This document shows, in pieces, positions 1 through 8,238 of a stretch of 64,000 nt of DNA (the first letter of the stretch is position 1; every line of letters begins with the position of its first letter). The stretch comes from Actinophytocola gossypii (GTDB taxonomy: Bacteria > Actinomycetota > Actinomycetes > Mycobacteriales > Pseudonocardiaceae), in contig NZ_JAFFZE010000029.1 of the NCBI RefSeq assembly GCF_025165815.1, positions 1 through 64,000 on the forward strand. Reading direction: 5' to 3'. The notes under the pieces were generated by a model. It worked only from the letters and a program-made list of their open reading frames with translations. It searched no databases and was not told the origin of the DNA. A program made the translations under genes and the position numbers.

Positions 1-146
1 TCCGCCGTCCGCACCGCGCCACCCGGCACCTCAGCCGCCTCCAACACCAGCACATCCCACCCCGCGTCAGCCAGCACATTCGCCGCCACCAACCCGTTCG
101 GACCCGCACCCACCACCACCGCGTCCGCCACCTCGGTACGTGTCAT
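1..146 (-). CDS. FAD/NAD(P)-binding oxidoreductase, N-terminal fragment
   Basis: The gene runs off the left edge, so only about 48 N-terminal residues are visible. They start at an ATG (144-146) and hold a Rossmann dinucleotide-binding motif (VVGAGPNGLVAANVL) followed by an acidic strand end (VLVLEA) and a PGGAVRT segment. This is typical of the phytoene-dehydrogenase/amine-oxidase-like flavoprotein superfamily, in which the glycines and the terminal Glu bind the ADP part of FAD. The substrate cannot be deduced. It is transcribed divergently from the GntR operon at 250, so the roughly 100-bp gap holds promoters for both directions. Confidence 0.75.
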   Translation of the reverse strand, partial: MTRTEVADAVVVGAGPNGLVAANVLADAGWDVLVLEAAEVPGGAVRTA

Positions 147-201
147 CTGCTCGGCATACCCGGCCGGACCGGGACCAACCGCACCCGATCTTCACCACCA
201 C

Positions 202-229
202 TTGCCTATGGTTCTATAGTACTAGGCAA
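202..229. promoter_or_regulatory. Inverted-repeat operator of the GntR/ABC operon
   Basis: TTGCCTA (202-208) and TAGGCAA (223-229) form a perfect 7-bp inverted repeat with a 14-bp spacer. The second arm overlaps the palindrome TAGTACTA (217-224), and ACTAGG is repeated directly at 221 and 229. The site lies just upstream of the GntR start at 250. YtrA-type regulators usually bind such palindromes in their own promoters, so autorepression is inferred. Confidence 0.55.
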
Positions 230-249
230 CTAGGTAAATGGAGGAAGTC

Positions 250-642
250 GTGATCGAGTTCCATCTGGACGGCGGGTCCGGCCTGTCGCCGTACCAGCAG
301 TTGGTCCGACAGGTGCGGCACGCGTTGCGGTTGGGTCTGCTGCACGAGGGCGACCAGCTGCCGAAGGTCAAGGACGTGGTGGCCGCCCTCGCCATCAACC
401 CCAACACGGTGCTCAAGGCCTACCGGGAGCTGGAGCACGACGGGCTCGTCACCGCGCGGCCCGGCGTCGGCACGTTCGTGACGGCCACGCTCGCCGGCGG
501 CTCGCTGCCCGCGCTCGGGCCACTGCGCCAGGACCTGCGCCGTTGGCTCGGCAAGGCCCGCCGCGCCGGGCTCGACGAGGAGAGCATCGAGGCGCTGTTC
601 ATGACCACGTTTCGCTCCTCGGCCAGAGAGGACATAGCGTGA
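250..642 (+). CDS. GntR-family transcriptional regulator, YtrA subfamily
   Basis: A 130-residue protein with an N-terminal winged helix of GntR type (PYQQLVRQVRHAL, then DQLPKVKDVVAAL and PNTVLKAYRELEHDGL) and only a short C-terminal tail. This is the size and layout of the YtrA subfamily, which controls ABC transporter operons. I chose the GTG at 250 because GGAGG (240-244) sits 5 nt upstream; an in-frame ATG at 238 would overlap that ribosome binding site. It is the first gene of an operon with the ABC ATPase (GTGA overlap at 639-642) and permease. It probably represses the operon through the inverted repeat at 202-229 until an antibiotic or envelope signal is sensed. The signal is unknown. 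Confidence 0.85.
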   Translation: MIEFHLDGGSGLSPYQQLVRQVRHALRLGLLHEGDQLPKVKDVVAALAINPNTVLKAYRELEHDGLVTARPGVGTFVTATLAGGSLPALGPLRQDLRRWLGKARRAGLDEESIEALFMTTFRSSAREDIA

Positions 643-1520
643 CCGTGCTGCGCGCCCAGGGTCTGGGCAAGAAGTACAAGCGCCGCTGGGCACTGAGCGG
701 TTGTGCCCTCGACATCCCCGCCGGCCATGTGAGCGGCCTCGTCGGCCCGAACGGTGCCGGCAAGTCGACCCTGCTGAACCTCGCCGCCGGCATGCTCACG
801 CCGACGGCCGGCACCATCGAGGTGTGCGGCGGCGTGCCGGGCAGCGGCCCGGGACAGCTGGCCAAGGTCGGTTTCGTCGCGCAGAACACGCCCGTCTACC
901 CCGGCCTGACCGTCGCCGAGCACCTGCGCCTCGGCGCGCACCTCAACCCGCGCTGGGACGACGCGCTCGCCCGCGACCGGGTCGACCGGCTCGGGCTCGA
1001 CCCGGCCCAGCACGCCGGCAAGCTCTCCGGCGGCCAGCGCGCCCAGCTCGCGCTCACCATCGGGCTCGCGAAACGCCCCGAGCTGCTGCTGCTCGACGAG
1101 CCGGTGGCCGCGCTCGACCCGCTCGCCCGACGGGAGTTCCTGGCCGACCTGATGGAGGCCGTCGCCGAACACGGGCTGTCGGTCGTGCTGTCCTCGCACC
1201 TGGTCAGCGACCTGGAACGGGTCTGCGACCACCTCATCGTGCTGGTGGACTCCCAGGTGCGGGTCGTGGGCGAGGTCGAGGACCTGCTGGACAGCCACCT
1301 CCGGCTCACCGGCCCGCGCCGCGACCTCGACACGCTGCCGGCCGACCAGCACGTCGTCTCCGCGAGTCACACCGACCGCCAGACCACCGTCCTGGTCCGC
1401 GCCGAGGCACCCGTGCTCGATCCCACGTGGACGGTCGGCCGGCTGACGCTGGAGGACCTGGTCCTGGCGTACATGAGCAACCCGACCGCCGCCCGCCCCG
1501 CCCTGGAGGTGCTCCGATGA
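639..1520 (+). CDS. ABC transporter ATP-binding protein
   Basis: A 293-residue ATPase subunit with Walker A (GPNGAGKST, about residue 37), Q-loop (FVAQNT), signature LSGGQRAQLAL, Walker B (LLLLDEP) and H-loop (SSHLV). It energises transport by the membrane protein encoded next. The start is the GTG at 639 that overlaps the regulator's stop (GTGA), preceded by GAGAGGA. The C-terminal 70 residues after the nucleotide-binding domain resemble the extra domain seen in BcrA/CcmA-like exporters. With a YtrA-type regulator and a six-helix permease, export of an antibiotic or peptide is more likely than import; no binding protein is present. Confidence 0.9.
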   Translation: MTVLRAQGLGKKYKRRWALSGCALDIPAGHVSGLVGPNGAGKSTLLNLAAGMLTPTAGTIEVCGGVPGSGPGQLAKVGFVAQNTPVYPGLTVAEHLRLGAHLNPRWDDALARDRVDRLGLDPAQHAGKLSGGQRAQLALTIGLAKRPELLLLDEPVAALDPLARREFLADLMEAVAEHGLSVVLSSHLVSDLERVCDHLIVLVDSQVRVVGEVEDLLDSHLRLTGPRRDLDTLPADQHVVSASHTDRQTTVLVRAEAPVLDPTWTVGRLTLEDLVLAYMSNPTAARPALEVLR

Positions 1521-2503
1521 CCTGGCTGACCTGGCGCCAGTTCCGCGTGCAGGCGCTGTCGGTGTTCGCCGCCCTGGCCGCGGTCGTCGTGGTGCTCGCG
1601 ATCACCGGCCCCGACCTGGTCGGGCGCACCAGCTTCACCGACGTGGACTTCCTCTTCGGCGGCACCATGCTGCTGATGTACCTGCTGCCGGCCGCCCTCG
1701 GGGCCTTCTGGGGCGTGCCGATGGTCGCCCGCGAGCTGGAGACCGGGACGCACAGCCTGGTCTGGAACCAGACCGTCACCCGGCGACGGTGGCTCGCGAC
1801 CAAGCTCGGCACCGGCGTGCTGGCCGCCACCGTCGCGGCGGCACTGCTGAGCGTCGCGGTGACCTGGTGGGCGAGCCCGATCGACGCGCTGGCGAGCGCG
1901 GAGCGCCAGTCCTCGATGCTGAACCGCATGGCACCCCCGGTGTTCGGCGCGCGCGGCATCGTGCCGGTCGGGTACGCCGTGTTCGCGTTCGTACTCGGGG
2001 TCGCGGCCGGGATCGTGCTGCGCCGCACCATGGCCGCGATGGCGGTCACCCTCGTCGCGTTCGCCGCCGTGCTGCTGGCGGTCCCGTTCCTGGTCCGCCC
2101 GTACGTGCTGCCCCCGACCGACGAGACGGTGCCGATCACCGAGCAGAACCTCAAACAGATCATCGGCGACGAGTCGGGCGTGCTCGAGGCGGTGACGGTC
2201 GAGGAGCCGGCCGGCGCGTGGGTCCTGACGAACGAGACGGTCGACGCGTCCGGCGACCCGGTACGTCCGCTGCCCGCCGAGGTGCAGCACTGCATACCGG
2301 CGCCGGGCGAGGGCGAACCGCCGGACCGGCAGAGCGTCGTCACGTGCGTCTCCCAGCTGGGCGACCTCGGTTACCAGCAGCAGCTGACCTACCAGCCGGG
2401 CAGCCGGTTCTGGCCCCTGCAGTGGATGGAGACCGGGCTCTACCTCCTGCTGTCGGCCGCACTGAGCTGGTTCTGCTTCCGCCACCTCCGCCGACTGTCC
2501 TGA
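1517..2503 (+). CDS. ABC-2-like transporter permease
   Basis: A 328-residue integral membrane protein with about six predicted helices: near residues 15-33, 45-66, 95-115, 150-170, 172-192 and 305-325. A roughly 100-residue extracytoplasmic segment containing two Cys (QHCIPAPG and VVTCVSQ) lies between the fifth and last helices, so a disulfide is possible. The start ATG overlaps the ATPase stop (ATGA at 1517-1520), which implies translational coupling and a stoichiometric complex. The RELETGTHSLVWNQ segment after the second helix is typical of actinobacterial ABC-2 permeases, where it probably couples to the ATPase. The substrate is unknown. Confidence 0.85.
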   Translation: MTWLTWRQFRVQALSVFAALAAVVVVLAITGPDLVGRTSFTDVDFLFGGTMLLMYLLPAALGAFWGVPMVARELETGTHSLVWNQTVTRRRWLATKLGTGVLAATVAAALLSVAVTWWASPIDALASAERQSSMLNRMAPPVFGARGIVPVGYAVFAFVLGVAAGIVLRRTMAAMAVTLVAFAAVLLAVPFLVRPYVLPPTDETVPITEQNLKQIIGDESGVLEAVTVEEPAGAWVLTNETVDASGDPVRPLPAEVQHCIPAPGEGEPPDRQSVVTCVSQLGDLGYQQQLTYQPGSRFWPLQWMETGLYLLLSAALSWFCFRHLRRLS

Positions 2504-2513
2504 GGAGACACCG

Positions 2514-2543
2514 TTGCGCACGCTCGCTCTCGCCACGCACTGA
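2514..2543 (+). other. Orphan out-of-frame start of the hydrolase signal peptide
   Basis: The TTG at 2514 follows GAGGAG with 6-nt spacing and reads nine residues (LRTLALATH) before TGA (2541-2543). The hydrophobic continuation ALTVALSS...AVAE lies in the hydrolase frame, so one base appears to be missing at about 2536-2540. See the finding on this frameshift. Confidence 0.55.
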
Positions 2544-2584
2544 CCGTCGCGCTGTCGTCGACGCCGGCCGTCGCCGAGACCCCG

Positions 2585-3634
2585 GTGCCACACCTGCCCG
2601 ACCCGACCGGGCGACACGAGGTCGGCGTCACCTCGGTCTACCTGAACGACACCTCCCGACCGGACCCCTGGATGTCCGATGTGGACTCGAGGGAGCTGAT
2701 GGTCTCCCTGTTCTACCCGACGGCGTCCACGGCCGGGCCGGTCAAGAAGTACCTGACCCCGGCGGAGTCCCGCGCGCTGCTGGCCGACGGCGGGATCACC
2801 ACCGTGCCGCCGGACGCGCTGAGCACGGTGCGGACCAACGCCGTCGTCGACGCCCGGCCGTCGGGCCGGCCGCGCAGCCGCCCGCTGGTGGTGCTGTCGC
2901 CGGGGTTCAAGAAGCCCCGGGCCACGCTCAGCTCGATCGCCGAGGACCTGGCGAGCCACGGCTACGTCGTCGCGGTCGTCGACCACACCTACGAGAACGT
3001 GGTCACCACGTTCCCCGACGGCCGGGTCACCGATTGCGCCGCGTGCGGGCAGTACGACCTCCCGTTCTGGCGGAAGCTGTCCCGCGGCCGGGCCGCCGAC
3101 GTGTCGTTCGTCCTCGACGAACTGACCGGCCCGCACCCGCGATGGCGCGGCGCTCACCTGATCGACCCGAGGCACATCGCCATGGGCGGCCACTCCGTCG
3201 GCGGAGCCAGCACGATCGACGCCATGCTCGCCGACCACCGGATCCGGGCCGGCGTCGACATCGACGGCACGCTCGACGCGCCGATCCCCGATTCCGGTCT
3301 CGACCGCCCGTTCATGTTCCTCGGCCGGGCGAACACCTACACGCCCGGCACCCCGGGAGGGGCGGCCGAGTCGTGGGAGCAGAGCTGGCCGCGGCTGACC
3401 GGGTGGCGACGCTGGCTGGTGGTGGCGGGCATGGAACACGCGTCGTTCACCGACATCGGGGTGCTCGCCGAGCAGTTCGGGCTCGACCTGGGCGCGGACA
3501 CCGGGGGCGACCGCGGCGCGGCCATCACCCGCCGGTACGTCCGGGCCTTCTTCGACCTGCACCTGCGCGGCGAGCGTCAGCCGTTGCTGGAGCGGCCGTC
3601 GTCGCGGTTCCCCGAGGTGAGCGTCGTGGGGTGA
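2585..3634 (+). CDS. Alpha/beta hydrolase of platelet-activating-factor acetylhydrolase type, 5' end disrupted
   Basis: The open frame gives a PAF-acetylhydrolase/dienelactone-hydrolase-like fold. It has the nucleophile elbow GGHSVGGAST, a likely acid in GVDIDGTLD and a catalytic His in MEHASFTDI, so it is an esterase or lipase-like enzyme. No good start exists in this frame; GTG 2585 is only the first available. A good Shine-Dalgarno (GAGGAG, 2502-2507) and TTG start at 2514 lie 10 nt after the permease stop but in another frame. They encode the beginning of a signal peptide (LRTLALAT) that hits TGA at 2541. Adding one base near 2538 joins it to ALTVALSSTPAVAETP. The protein was therefore probably secreted; frameshift or sequencing error is unresolved. 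Confidence 0.75.
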   Translation: MPHLPDPTGRHEVGVTSVYLNDTSRPDPWMSDVDSRELMVSLFYPTASTAGPVKKYLTPAESRALLADGGITTVPPDALSTVRTNAVVDARPSGRPRSRPLVVLSPGFKKPRATLSSIAEDLASHGYVVAVVDHTYENVVTTFPDGRVTDCAACGQYDLPFWRKLSRGRAADVSFVLDELTGPHPRWRGAHLIDPRHIAMGGHSVGGASTIDAMLADHRIRAGVDIDGTLDAPIPDSGLDRPFMFLGRANTYTPGTPGGAAESWEQSWPRLTGWRRWLVVAGMEHASFTDIGVLAEQFGLDLGADTGGDRGAAITRRYVRAFFDLHLRGERQPLLERPSSRFPEVSVVG

Positions 3635-5193
3635 GGTAGGTGGACGGTGAACGTGGTGGGGGTGCTGGTGACCTCGACGGTCCCATGGTGGGCTTCGACG
3701 ATGTGCCTGGTGATCGCCAGGCCGAGGCCGGTGCCGGTGGGATGGGCGCGGTAGTGGCGGTCGAACACATGCGGCAGGTGCTCGGGGGCGATGCCGGGGC
3801 CGGTGTCGGTGACGGTCACCGAGACGGGGTCGGCGGTGACCGTCACCTCGACGATGCCGCCGGGGGCGTGGCGGAGGGCGTTGGCCACGAGGTTGCCCAG
3901 TGCCTGCCGCAGCCGGGCGGGGTCGGCGCGGACCGGGACCGGACCGGGGACGGTGAGCCGTAGGTCCACTTCGGACGCTTCGGCACGGGCGCGGTGGGCG
4001 GACACGGTCCGGGCGGCGAGGTCGGCGAGGTCGCTGTCCTCGAGGTGGACGGGGAGGGTGCCGGACTCCGCCGCGGAGAGGTCGTGCAGGTCGGTGACGA
4101 GCCGGTCGAGGAGGATCGACTCCTCGATCAGGGAACGCACCAGGGCGGGGTCCATGGGGAGCACACCGTCCTGGGCGGCTTCCAGGTGGGTGCGGACGTT
4201 CGTCAGCGGGGTGCGCAGCTCGTGCGCCACGTCGCCGAGCAGGGCGGTGCGGTGGCGGGTGCGCTCCTCGATCGCGGCGGCCATGGTGTTGAAGGTGACG
4301 GCGAGGCGGGTGACCTCGTCGTCGCCCCGGACGGACACGCGGGGGGCGTGGTCGCCGGACGCGAGGCGGCGGGCGGCCGCGGTGACGGCCCGGACCGGGC
4401 GGAGCAGCCGGCGGGTCGCGGGGACGGTGACGGCCGCCGCCAGCAGGAGGATCGCGGCCATCGTGGCGAGGGTGTGCCAACGGGTGTCGGGGGCGAGGGG
4501 GTCGAACCGGTCGCCGACGCCCAGCCACAGGTCGGCCGGTGGGGCCACATAGGACTGTCGGGCCGACTGGACGCACTGGGCGTCCTGGCAGGCGGCGACC
4601 TCGGCGGCGAGGCGACGGCCGGCCGCGGACGGGGCGTGCAGCTCGGACGGAACACAGGGGTCCCCCGACGGACGGGCCGCGGCGGTCGGCCGGTGGTGGA
4701 CGCGGGTGGGGGTGGTTCCGTCGCGGCGTAGGCAGTCCGCTGCCTCGGCGGCCAGGGTCTCGCGGTGGCGGCGCTCCTCGTCGGTGAGTTGCCAGACATA
4801 GAAGCCGAGCTGGAACCCGGCGGAACGGGCGACGACGGTGGGGCGCGGGGTGACGTCCCGGCCCGGCGGCGCGGAGGCGTCGATGCGGGCAGCCGGCGTC
4901 GAGGGCAGTGCGGCGACCGGGGCGGAGTCGGCGATCCGTTCCCCGTCCGGGGTGGTGAGGGCGATTCGGCGGCCGGTGCGGTCGGCCAGCGCGCGGACCA
5001 GGGGCTCGACGCCGTTCCAGCTCCGGTGCTCGTTCGCGTGGGTGAACAGCGCGTCCCGGATCTCGGCGTCGGTGGACAGGAGTGGGGTGTCGTCGCCGGG
5101 ATCGCGGGTGGTCAGCAGGGCGGTGCCGACGGCCGCGATGGCCGCCACCGCGAGTGACCGGCCGAGCAGCCGCGGCAGCAGGCTACGACGCAC
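3577..5193 (-). CDS. Two-component sensor histidine kinase (BaeS/PhoR type)
   Basis: A 538-residue membrane kinase. A first transmembrane segment (about residues 10-28) and a second (about 240-258, ATMAAILLLAAAVTVPA) flank an extracytoplasmic sensor with four cysteines. A HAMP domain follows (RPVRAVTAAARRLASGD), then the H-box VAHELRTPLTNVRTH with the phospho-accepting His, the N-box NLVANALRHA, G1 DTGPGIAP and G2 GTGLGLAI. It autophosphorylates and passes phosphate to the regulator encoded just upstream, whose 3' end overlaps its start by 11 nt. Its own 3' end overlaps the convergent hydrolase gene by 58 nt. The stimulus is unknown; the Cys pairs (DCLRRD, DPCVPS, ACQDAQC) could make it redox- or metal-sensitive. 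Confidence 0.92.
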   Translation of the reverse strand: MRRSLLPRLLGRSLAVAAIAAVGTALLTTRDPGDDTPLLSTDAEIRDALFTHANEHRSWNGVEPLVRALADRTGRRIALTTPDGERIADSAPVAALPSTPAARIDASAPPGRDVTPRPTVVARSAGFQLGFYVWQLTDEERRHRETLAAEAADCLRRDGTTPTRVHHRPTAAARPSGDPCVPSELHAPSAAGRRLAAEVAACQDAQCVQSARQSYVAPPADLWLGVGDRFDPLAPDTRWHTLATMAAILLLAAAVTVPATRRLLRPVRAVTAAARRLASGDHAPRVSVRGDDEVTRLAVTFNTMAAAIEERTRHRTALLGDVAHELRTPLTNVRTHLEAAQDGVLPMDPALVRSLIEESILLDRLVTDLHDLSAAESGTLPVHLEDSDLADLAARTVSAHRARAEASEVDLRLTVPGPVPVRADPARLRQALGNLVANALRHAPGGIVEVTVTADPVSVTVTDTGPGIAPEHLPHVFDRHYRAHPTGTGLGLAITRHIVEAHHGTVEVTSTPTTFTVHLPHPTTLTSGNRDDGRSSNG

Positions 5194-5875
5194 CGGACAC
5201 CCCGTCCCCCAGCTTGTAGCCGACGCCGTACACGGTGAGCACGTACCTCGGCCTGGCCGGCACCGGCTCGATCTTGCGGCGCAGGTTCAGCACGTGCGTG
5301 TCGATCGTGCGGCGGGTGACCTCGCGGTCGAAGCCGCCGAGACGTTCCAGCAGCAACTGCCGGGTGAACACCCGGCCAGGCGCGGCTGCCAGGCACGCGA
5401 GCAGGGCGAACTCGGCGGGTGTGGTGCGCACCGGCTCACCGCTGACCTCGACCTCGTGCCGGGCGGTGTCGACGAGCAGGCCGCCGATCCGGTACCGCTC
5501 CGGACCGACGCGGCCGGACCTGCGCAGCACCGCCTGGACCCTGGCCAGCAGCTCGCGCGGGCGGTACGGCTTGGTCACGTAGTCGTCGGCGCCCGTGGTC
5601 AGACCGAGGACCAGGTCGTCCTCGCCGGCGCGGGCGGTGAGCACGACGATCGGCAGGTCGCGCTCGGACCGCAGGGTTCGGCACACGTCCAGGCCGTTCA
5701 CCGCCGGCAGGGTCAGGTCGAGCACCAGCAGGTCGGGCGCGCACCGCCGGGCGTGCTCGATGGCGGCCCGGCCGTCGTGCACGACGGTGGCCAGGTGGCC
5801 GTCGCGTTCCAGGTAGCGGCGGATCAGGTCCGCCTGCTTGCGGTCGTCCTCGGCGACCAGGATTCGGGCTGGCAT
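5183..5875 (-). CDS. OmpR-family response regulator
   Basis: A 230-residue regulator with an N-terminal receiver domain (acidic pocket AEDD, phospho-acceptor Asp in LLVLDLTLP, conserved Thr in VVLTAR, Lys in DDYVTKPY) and a C-terminal winged helix (TPAEFALLACLA, RTIDTHVLNLRRKIE, YVLTVYGVGYKL). I preferred the ATG at 5875 because receiver domains normally begin a few residues before the first strand; a GTG at 5890 would add five residues. It is the first gene of the two-component pair. The likely binding site is the 11-bp-phased direct repeat at 5925-5943, shared with the divergent serine hydrolase. Confidence 0.92.
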   Translation of the reverse strand: MPARILVAEDDRKQADLIRRYLERDGHLATVVHDGRAAIEHARRCAPDLLVLDLTLPAVNGLDVCRTLRSERDLPIVVLTARAGEDDLVLGLTTGADDYVTKPYRPRELLARVQAVLRRSGRVGPERYRIGGLLVDTARHEVEVSGEPVRTTPAEFALLACLAAAPGRVFTRQLLLERLGGFDREVTRRTIDTHVLNLRRKIEPVPARPRYVLTVYGVGYKLGDGVSGAS

Positions 5876-5924
5876 GCCGGGAAGTCTCACGCACGTACCT
5901 GAGAATCAGCCGTGAGAGCCGCGT

Positions 5925-5943
5925 TCCTGACCAGATCCTGACC
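5925..5943. promoter_or_regulatory. Tandem direct repeat, probable OmpR-type regulator binding site
   Basis: TCCTGACC occurs at 5925-5932 and again at 5936-5943, exactly 11 bp apart, which puts both copies on one DNA face as OmpR/PhoB-type regulators require. The site lies between the response regulator and the divergent serine hydrolase and could control both. Confidence 0.5.
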
Positions 5944-5996
5944 TGCCGCGGACAGCCTCGCTCCTGTCCGGAACCCGAGGAACAGGAGCCGAACCC

Positions 5997-7157
5997 ATGA
6001 CCGAACACCACCGTCCGTCCCGGCGGACCGTCCTCGCCGCGCTCGGCGCCGCCCCGCTCGCCGGCGGCGTGCTTGGCGCGTCCGACGCCGCGGCAACGAC
6101 CGGGCGGATTCCCGACGAGCTGCGGCCCGGCGGCGAGTTCGACCGGTACCTCGCCGAGCTGGCCGCCGAGGACCGGTTCGCCGGCACGGTGCTGCTGACC
6201 CACCGGGACCGGCCGGTGCTGGCGCGCTCCCACGGGTTCGCCGACCGGGCGCGGCGGATCCCCAACGGGCCGGAGACCCGATTCATCCTCGGCTCGATCA
6301 CGAAGGTGTTCACCGCGCTCGCGATCGCCCAGCTCGCCGAGCGCGGCGAGGTCGGATTCGGCGAGCGGGTCGGCGCCTATCTCGACGGGTTCGCTCCCGA
6401 GGTCGCCGACCACGTGACCGTGCACCAGCTGCTCACGCACACCTCCGGGCTCGGCGACTTCCACAGCCAGGAGTACCTGGAACAGTCCCGGCACTGGGAC
6501 AGCGTCGAGGAGTTCTGGGACAACACGCTGGAGTTCGTCCGCCGCTGCGAACTCCAGGCGCCGCCGGGAAACGCCTCGATCTACAGCAACGCCGGGTACT
6601 TCATCCTGGGCGCGATCGTGGCGAAGGTCGCGCGGCGGTCCTACTACGACCACGTCCGCGAGCACGTCTTCGAACGCGCCGGAATGACGAGCTCCGACTT
6701 CTACACCAAGCCGAGGTGGCGTGCCGACCGCGGGTTCGCGCACCCCTACCACCGCGACGAGTCCGGCGCGCTGGTCGACGGCCTCGAGCTCGCGCCGTTC
6801 GTCGGCGCGCCGCCCGGCGGGTCGTTCGCCGACGCGGCGGACCTGGCCCGGTTCGCGAAGCTGATGGGAGGCAATCGTTTGCTCGGCGTGGAATTCCGGC
6901 ATCTCGCCGGCAGCCCGAAGGTGCCGCTGTCGCCGGACAACACCAGGTTCCACAGCTACCTGACCGCGGTGGAGCGGCTGAACGGCGAGTGGATGGTCGG
7001 GCACAGCGGCGGTGCCACCTACGGCGTCTCCTGCAACCTGGACTGGTTCCCCGAGTCCGACTGGGTGGCCGTGATCCTCGGCAATTACGGAGATCGGAGC
7101 ACCAAGCCGATCGCGGAGAAGGCGCACGAACTGATCAGCCGGCACGCGCGCGGCTGA
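5997..7157 (+). CDS. Secreted serine hydrolase, beta-lactamase/DD-peptidase family
   Basis: A 386-residue exported enzyme. The N-terminus has a twin-arginine motif (SRRTVLAALGAAP) and an alanine-rich hydrophobic stretch ending near residue 37. The class C beta-lactamase-like fold shows the SxxK nucleophile motif (SITK), the YxN-type motif in YSNAGY and an HSGG near the C-terminus in the place of KTG. Members hydrolyse D-amino-acid peptides, esters or beta-lactams, so the exact substrate cannot be given. The start ATG has AGGAG upstream. It is divergent from the two-component pair and shares its control region, so it may be that system's target, for example in envelope stress. Confidence 0.88.
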   Translation: MTEHHRPSRRTVLAALGAAPLAGGVLGASDAAATTGRIPDELRPGGEFDRYLAELAAEDRFAGTVLLTHRDRPVLARSHGFADRARRIPNGPETRFILGSITKVFTALAIAQLAERGEVGFGERVGAYLDGFAPEVADHVTVHQLLTHTSGLGDFHSQEYLEQSRHWDSVEEFWDNTLEFVRRCELQAPPGNASIYSNAGYFILGAIVAKVARRSYYDHVREHVFERAGMTSSDFYTKPRWRADRGFAHPYHRDESGALVDGLELAPFVGAPPGGSFADAADLARFAKLMGGNRLLGVEFRHLAGSPKVPLSPDNTRFHSYLTAVERLNGEWMVGHSGGATYGVSCNLDWFPESDWVAVILGNYGDRSTKPIAEKAHELISRHARG

Positions 7158-7350
7158 TCAGTTCGACAGCACCTCCCGGTCCTGTCGGCAAGATTTTCAC
7201 CCGACGGCCGGACGAAATCGCCGCGATTTATCGCGCGCTGACTGTTCCCACGCGAGCACGGGAGGTCACTTGTCGGATTTCGCGTAACGCGGCGGGATTT
7301 TCCGCGATGCACTCGGACGTCATATGTTCCGCGCATTCCTGGAGTGTTTC

Positions 7351-8238
7351 GTGGTCGAGAACTCGTCGGTTGGTTTGGTCATGGTGGGGTCCGAGGCGCA
7401 GGTCACCGTCACCGGGGAGAACCAGCACCAGGCGGCGCTGGCCCGGTACCGTCCCGGGGCGACGGTCGCCGTGGAGCTGGGCTGGTGCACGATCCGGTCC
7501 GGGAAGTACCGCGGGGAGCGGGCGATCGAGGTCCGGCTCGACGGCCAGCGGGTCGGGGAGCTGACCCACCTGATGACCCAGCGGTACGGGTCACTGGTGT
7601 CGCGGGTGGCCGCGGGCGGCGGTCGACCCGGGGCGGAGGCGACGATCCACTCCGGCGCCCGCGGGCTGGAGATCACCCTCCGGATGCCGAAGGACCCGGA
7701 CGCGTTGCCGGTGACGCCGGCCGACGAGCCCACGGTGGTCCTGGGTGCGGTGCGGCCACCCGTCCCGGCCGCGCCGGGGCGGAAGGTCGGGCGGCCGCTC
7801 TGGATCGGGGCCGCGGTCTTCGTGCTCGTCGTGTTCTTCGCGGCGCTCGGCGGCGGTGAGGACGAGGAGGCCCCGTCATCGGGCGTCGCGGCCGACAGTA
7901 CGACGACCGCACCGGTCACCACCACCACGACCACGCCACCGCCGACCACGACGACCACCACGCCGAAGCCCAAGCCGAAGCCGAGGACCACCGACCAGCC
8001 GGCTCCGCCGCCGGAGCCGAAGCCGAAGCCCGAGCCGGAGCCCGCCCCCGAACCCGAGCCGGAGCCCGAACCGGCCTGCGATCCCAACTACAGCGGGTGC
8101 GTCCCGATCGCCAGTGACGTCGACTGCGCGGGCGGCAGCGGCAACGGTCCCGCCTACGCCAACGGCCCGGTCCAGGTCGTCGGCGAGGACGTCTACGGCC
8201 TCGACCGGGACGGCGACGGCACCGCCTGCGACGGCTAG
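7351..8238 (+). CDS. Membrane-anchored protein with C-terminal Excalibur calcium-binding domain
   Basis: A 295-residue protein. The N-terminal 110 residues form a compact domain (QVTVTGENQHQAALARY, AIEVRLDGQRVGELT) that resembles HIRAN-like folds. One transmembrane helix (WIGAAVFVLVVFFAALGG) follows, then a long Thr/Pro/Lys/Glu-rich spacer, probably wall-spanning, and an Excalibur domain ending in DRDGDGTACDG, a calcium-binding loop with a paired Cys. I chose GTG 7351 because GGAG lies 6 nt upstream; ATG codons at 7324 and 7381 are alternatives. The stop codon overlaps that of the convergent TPR gene inside CTAG. Function is unknown; Excalibur domains occur on secreted surface proteins and nucleases. 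Confidence 0.8.
   Translation: MVENSSVGLVMVGSEAQVTVTGENQHQAALARYRPGATVAVELGWCTIRSGKYRGERAIEVRLDGQRVGELTHLMTQRYGSLVSRVAAGGGRPGAEATIHSGARGLEITLRMPKDPDALPVTPADEPTVVLGAVRPPVPAAPGRKVGRPLWIGAAVFVLVVFFAALGGGEDEEAPSSGVAADSTTTAPVTTTTTTPPPTTTTTTPKPKPKPRTTDQPAPPPEPKPKPEPEPAPEPEPEPEPACDPNYSGCVPIASDVDCAGGSGNGPAYANGPVQVVGEDVYGLDRDGDGTACDG

Noticed and set aside
1367-4576. Minus-strand open frame spanning permease, hydrolase and part of the kinase
   Set aside because: It crosses the real kinase gene in another frame and is Arg/Pro-rich without motifs.
7158-7350. Palindrome CGCGATTTATCGCG at 7222-7235 in the gap before the Excalibur gene
   Set aside because: Only 6-bp arms and no positional link to a promoter; nothing else recognisable in the gap.
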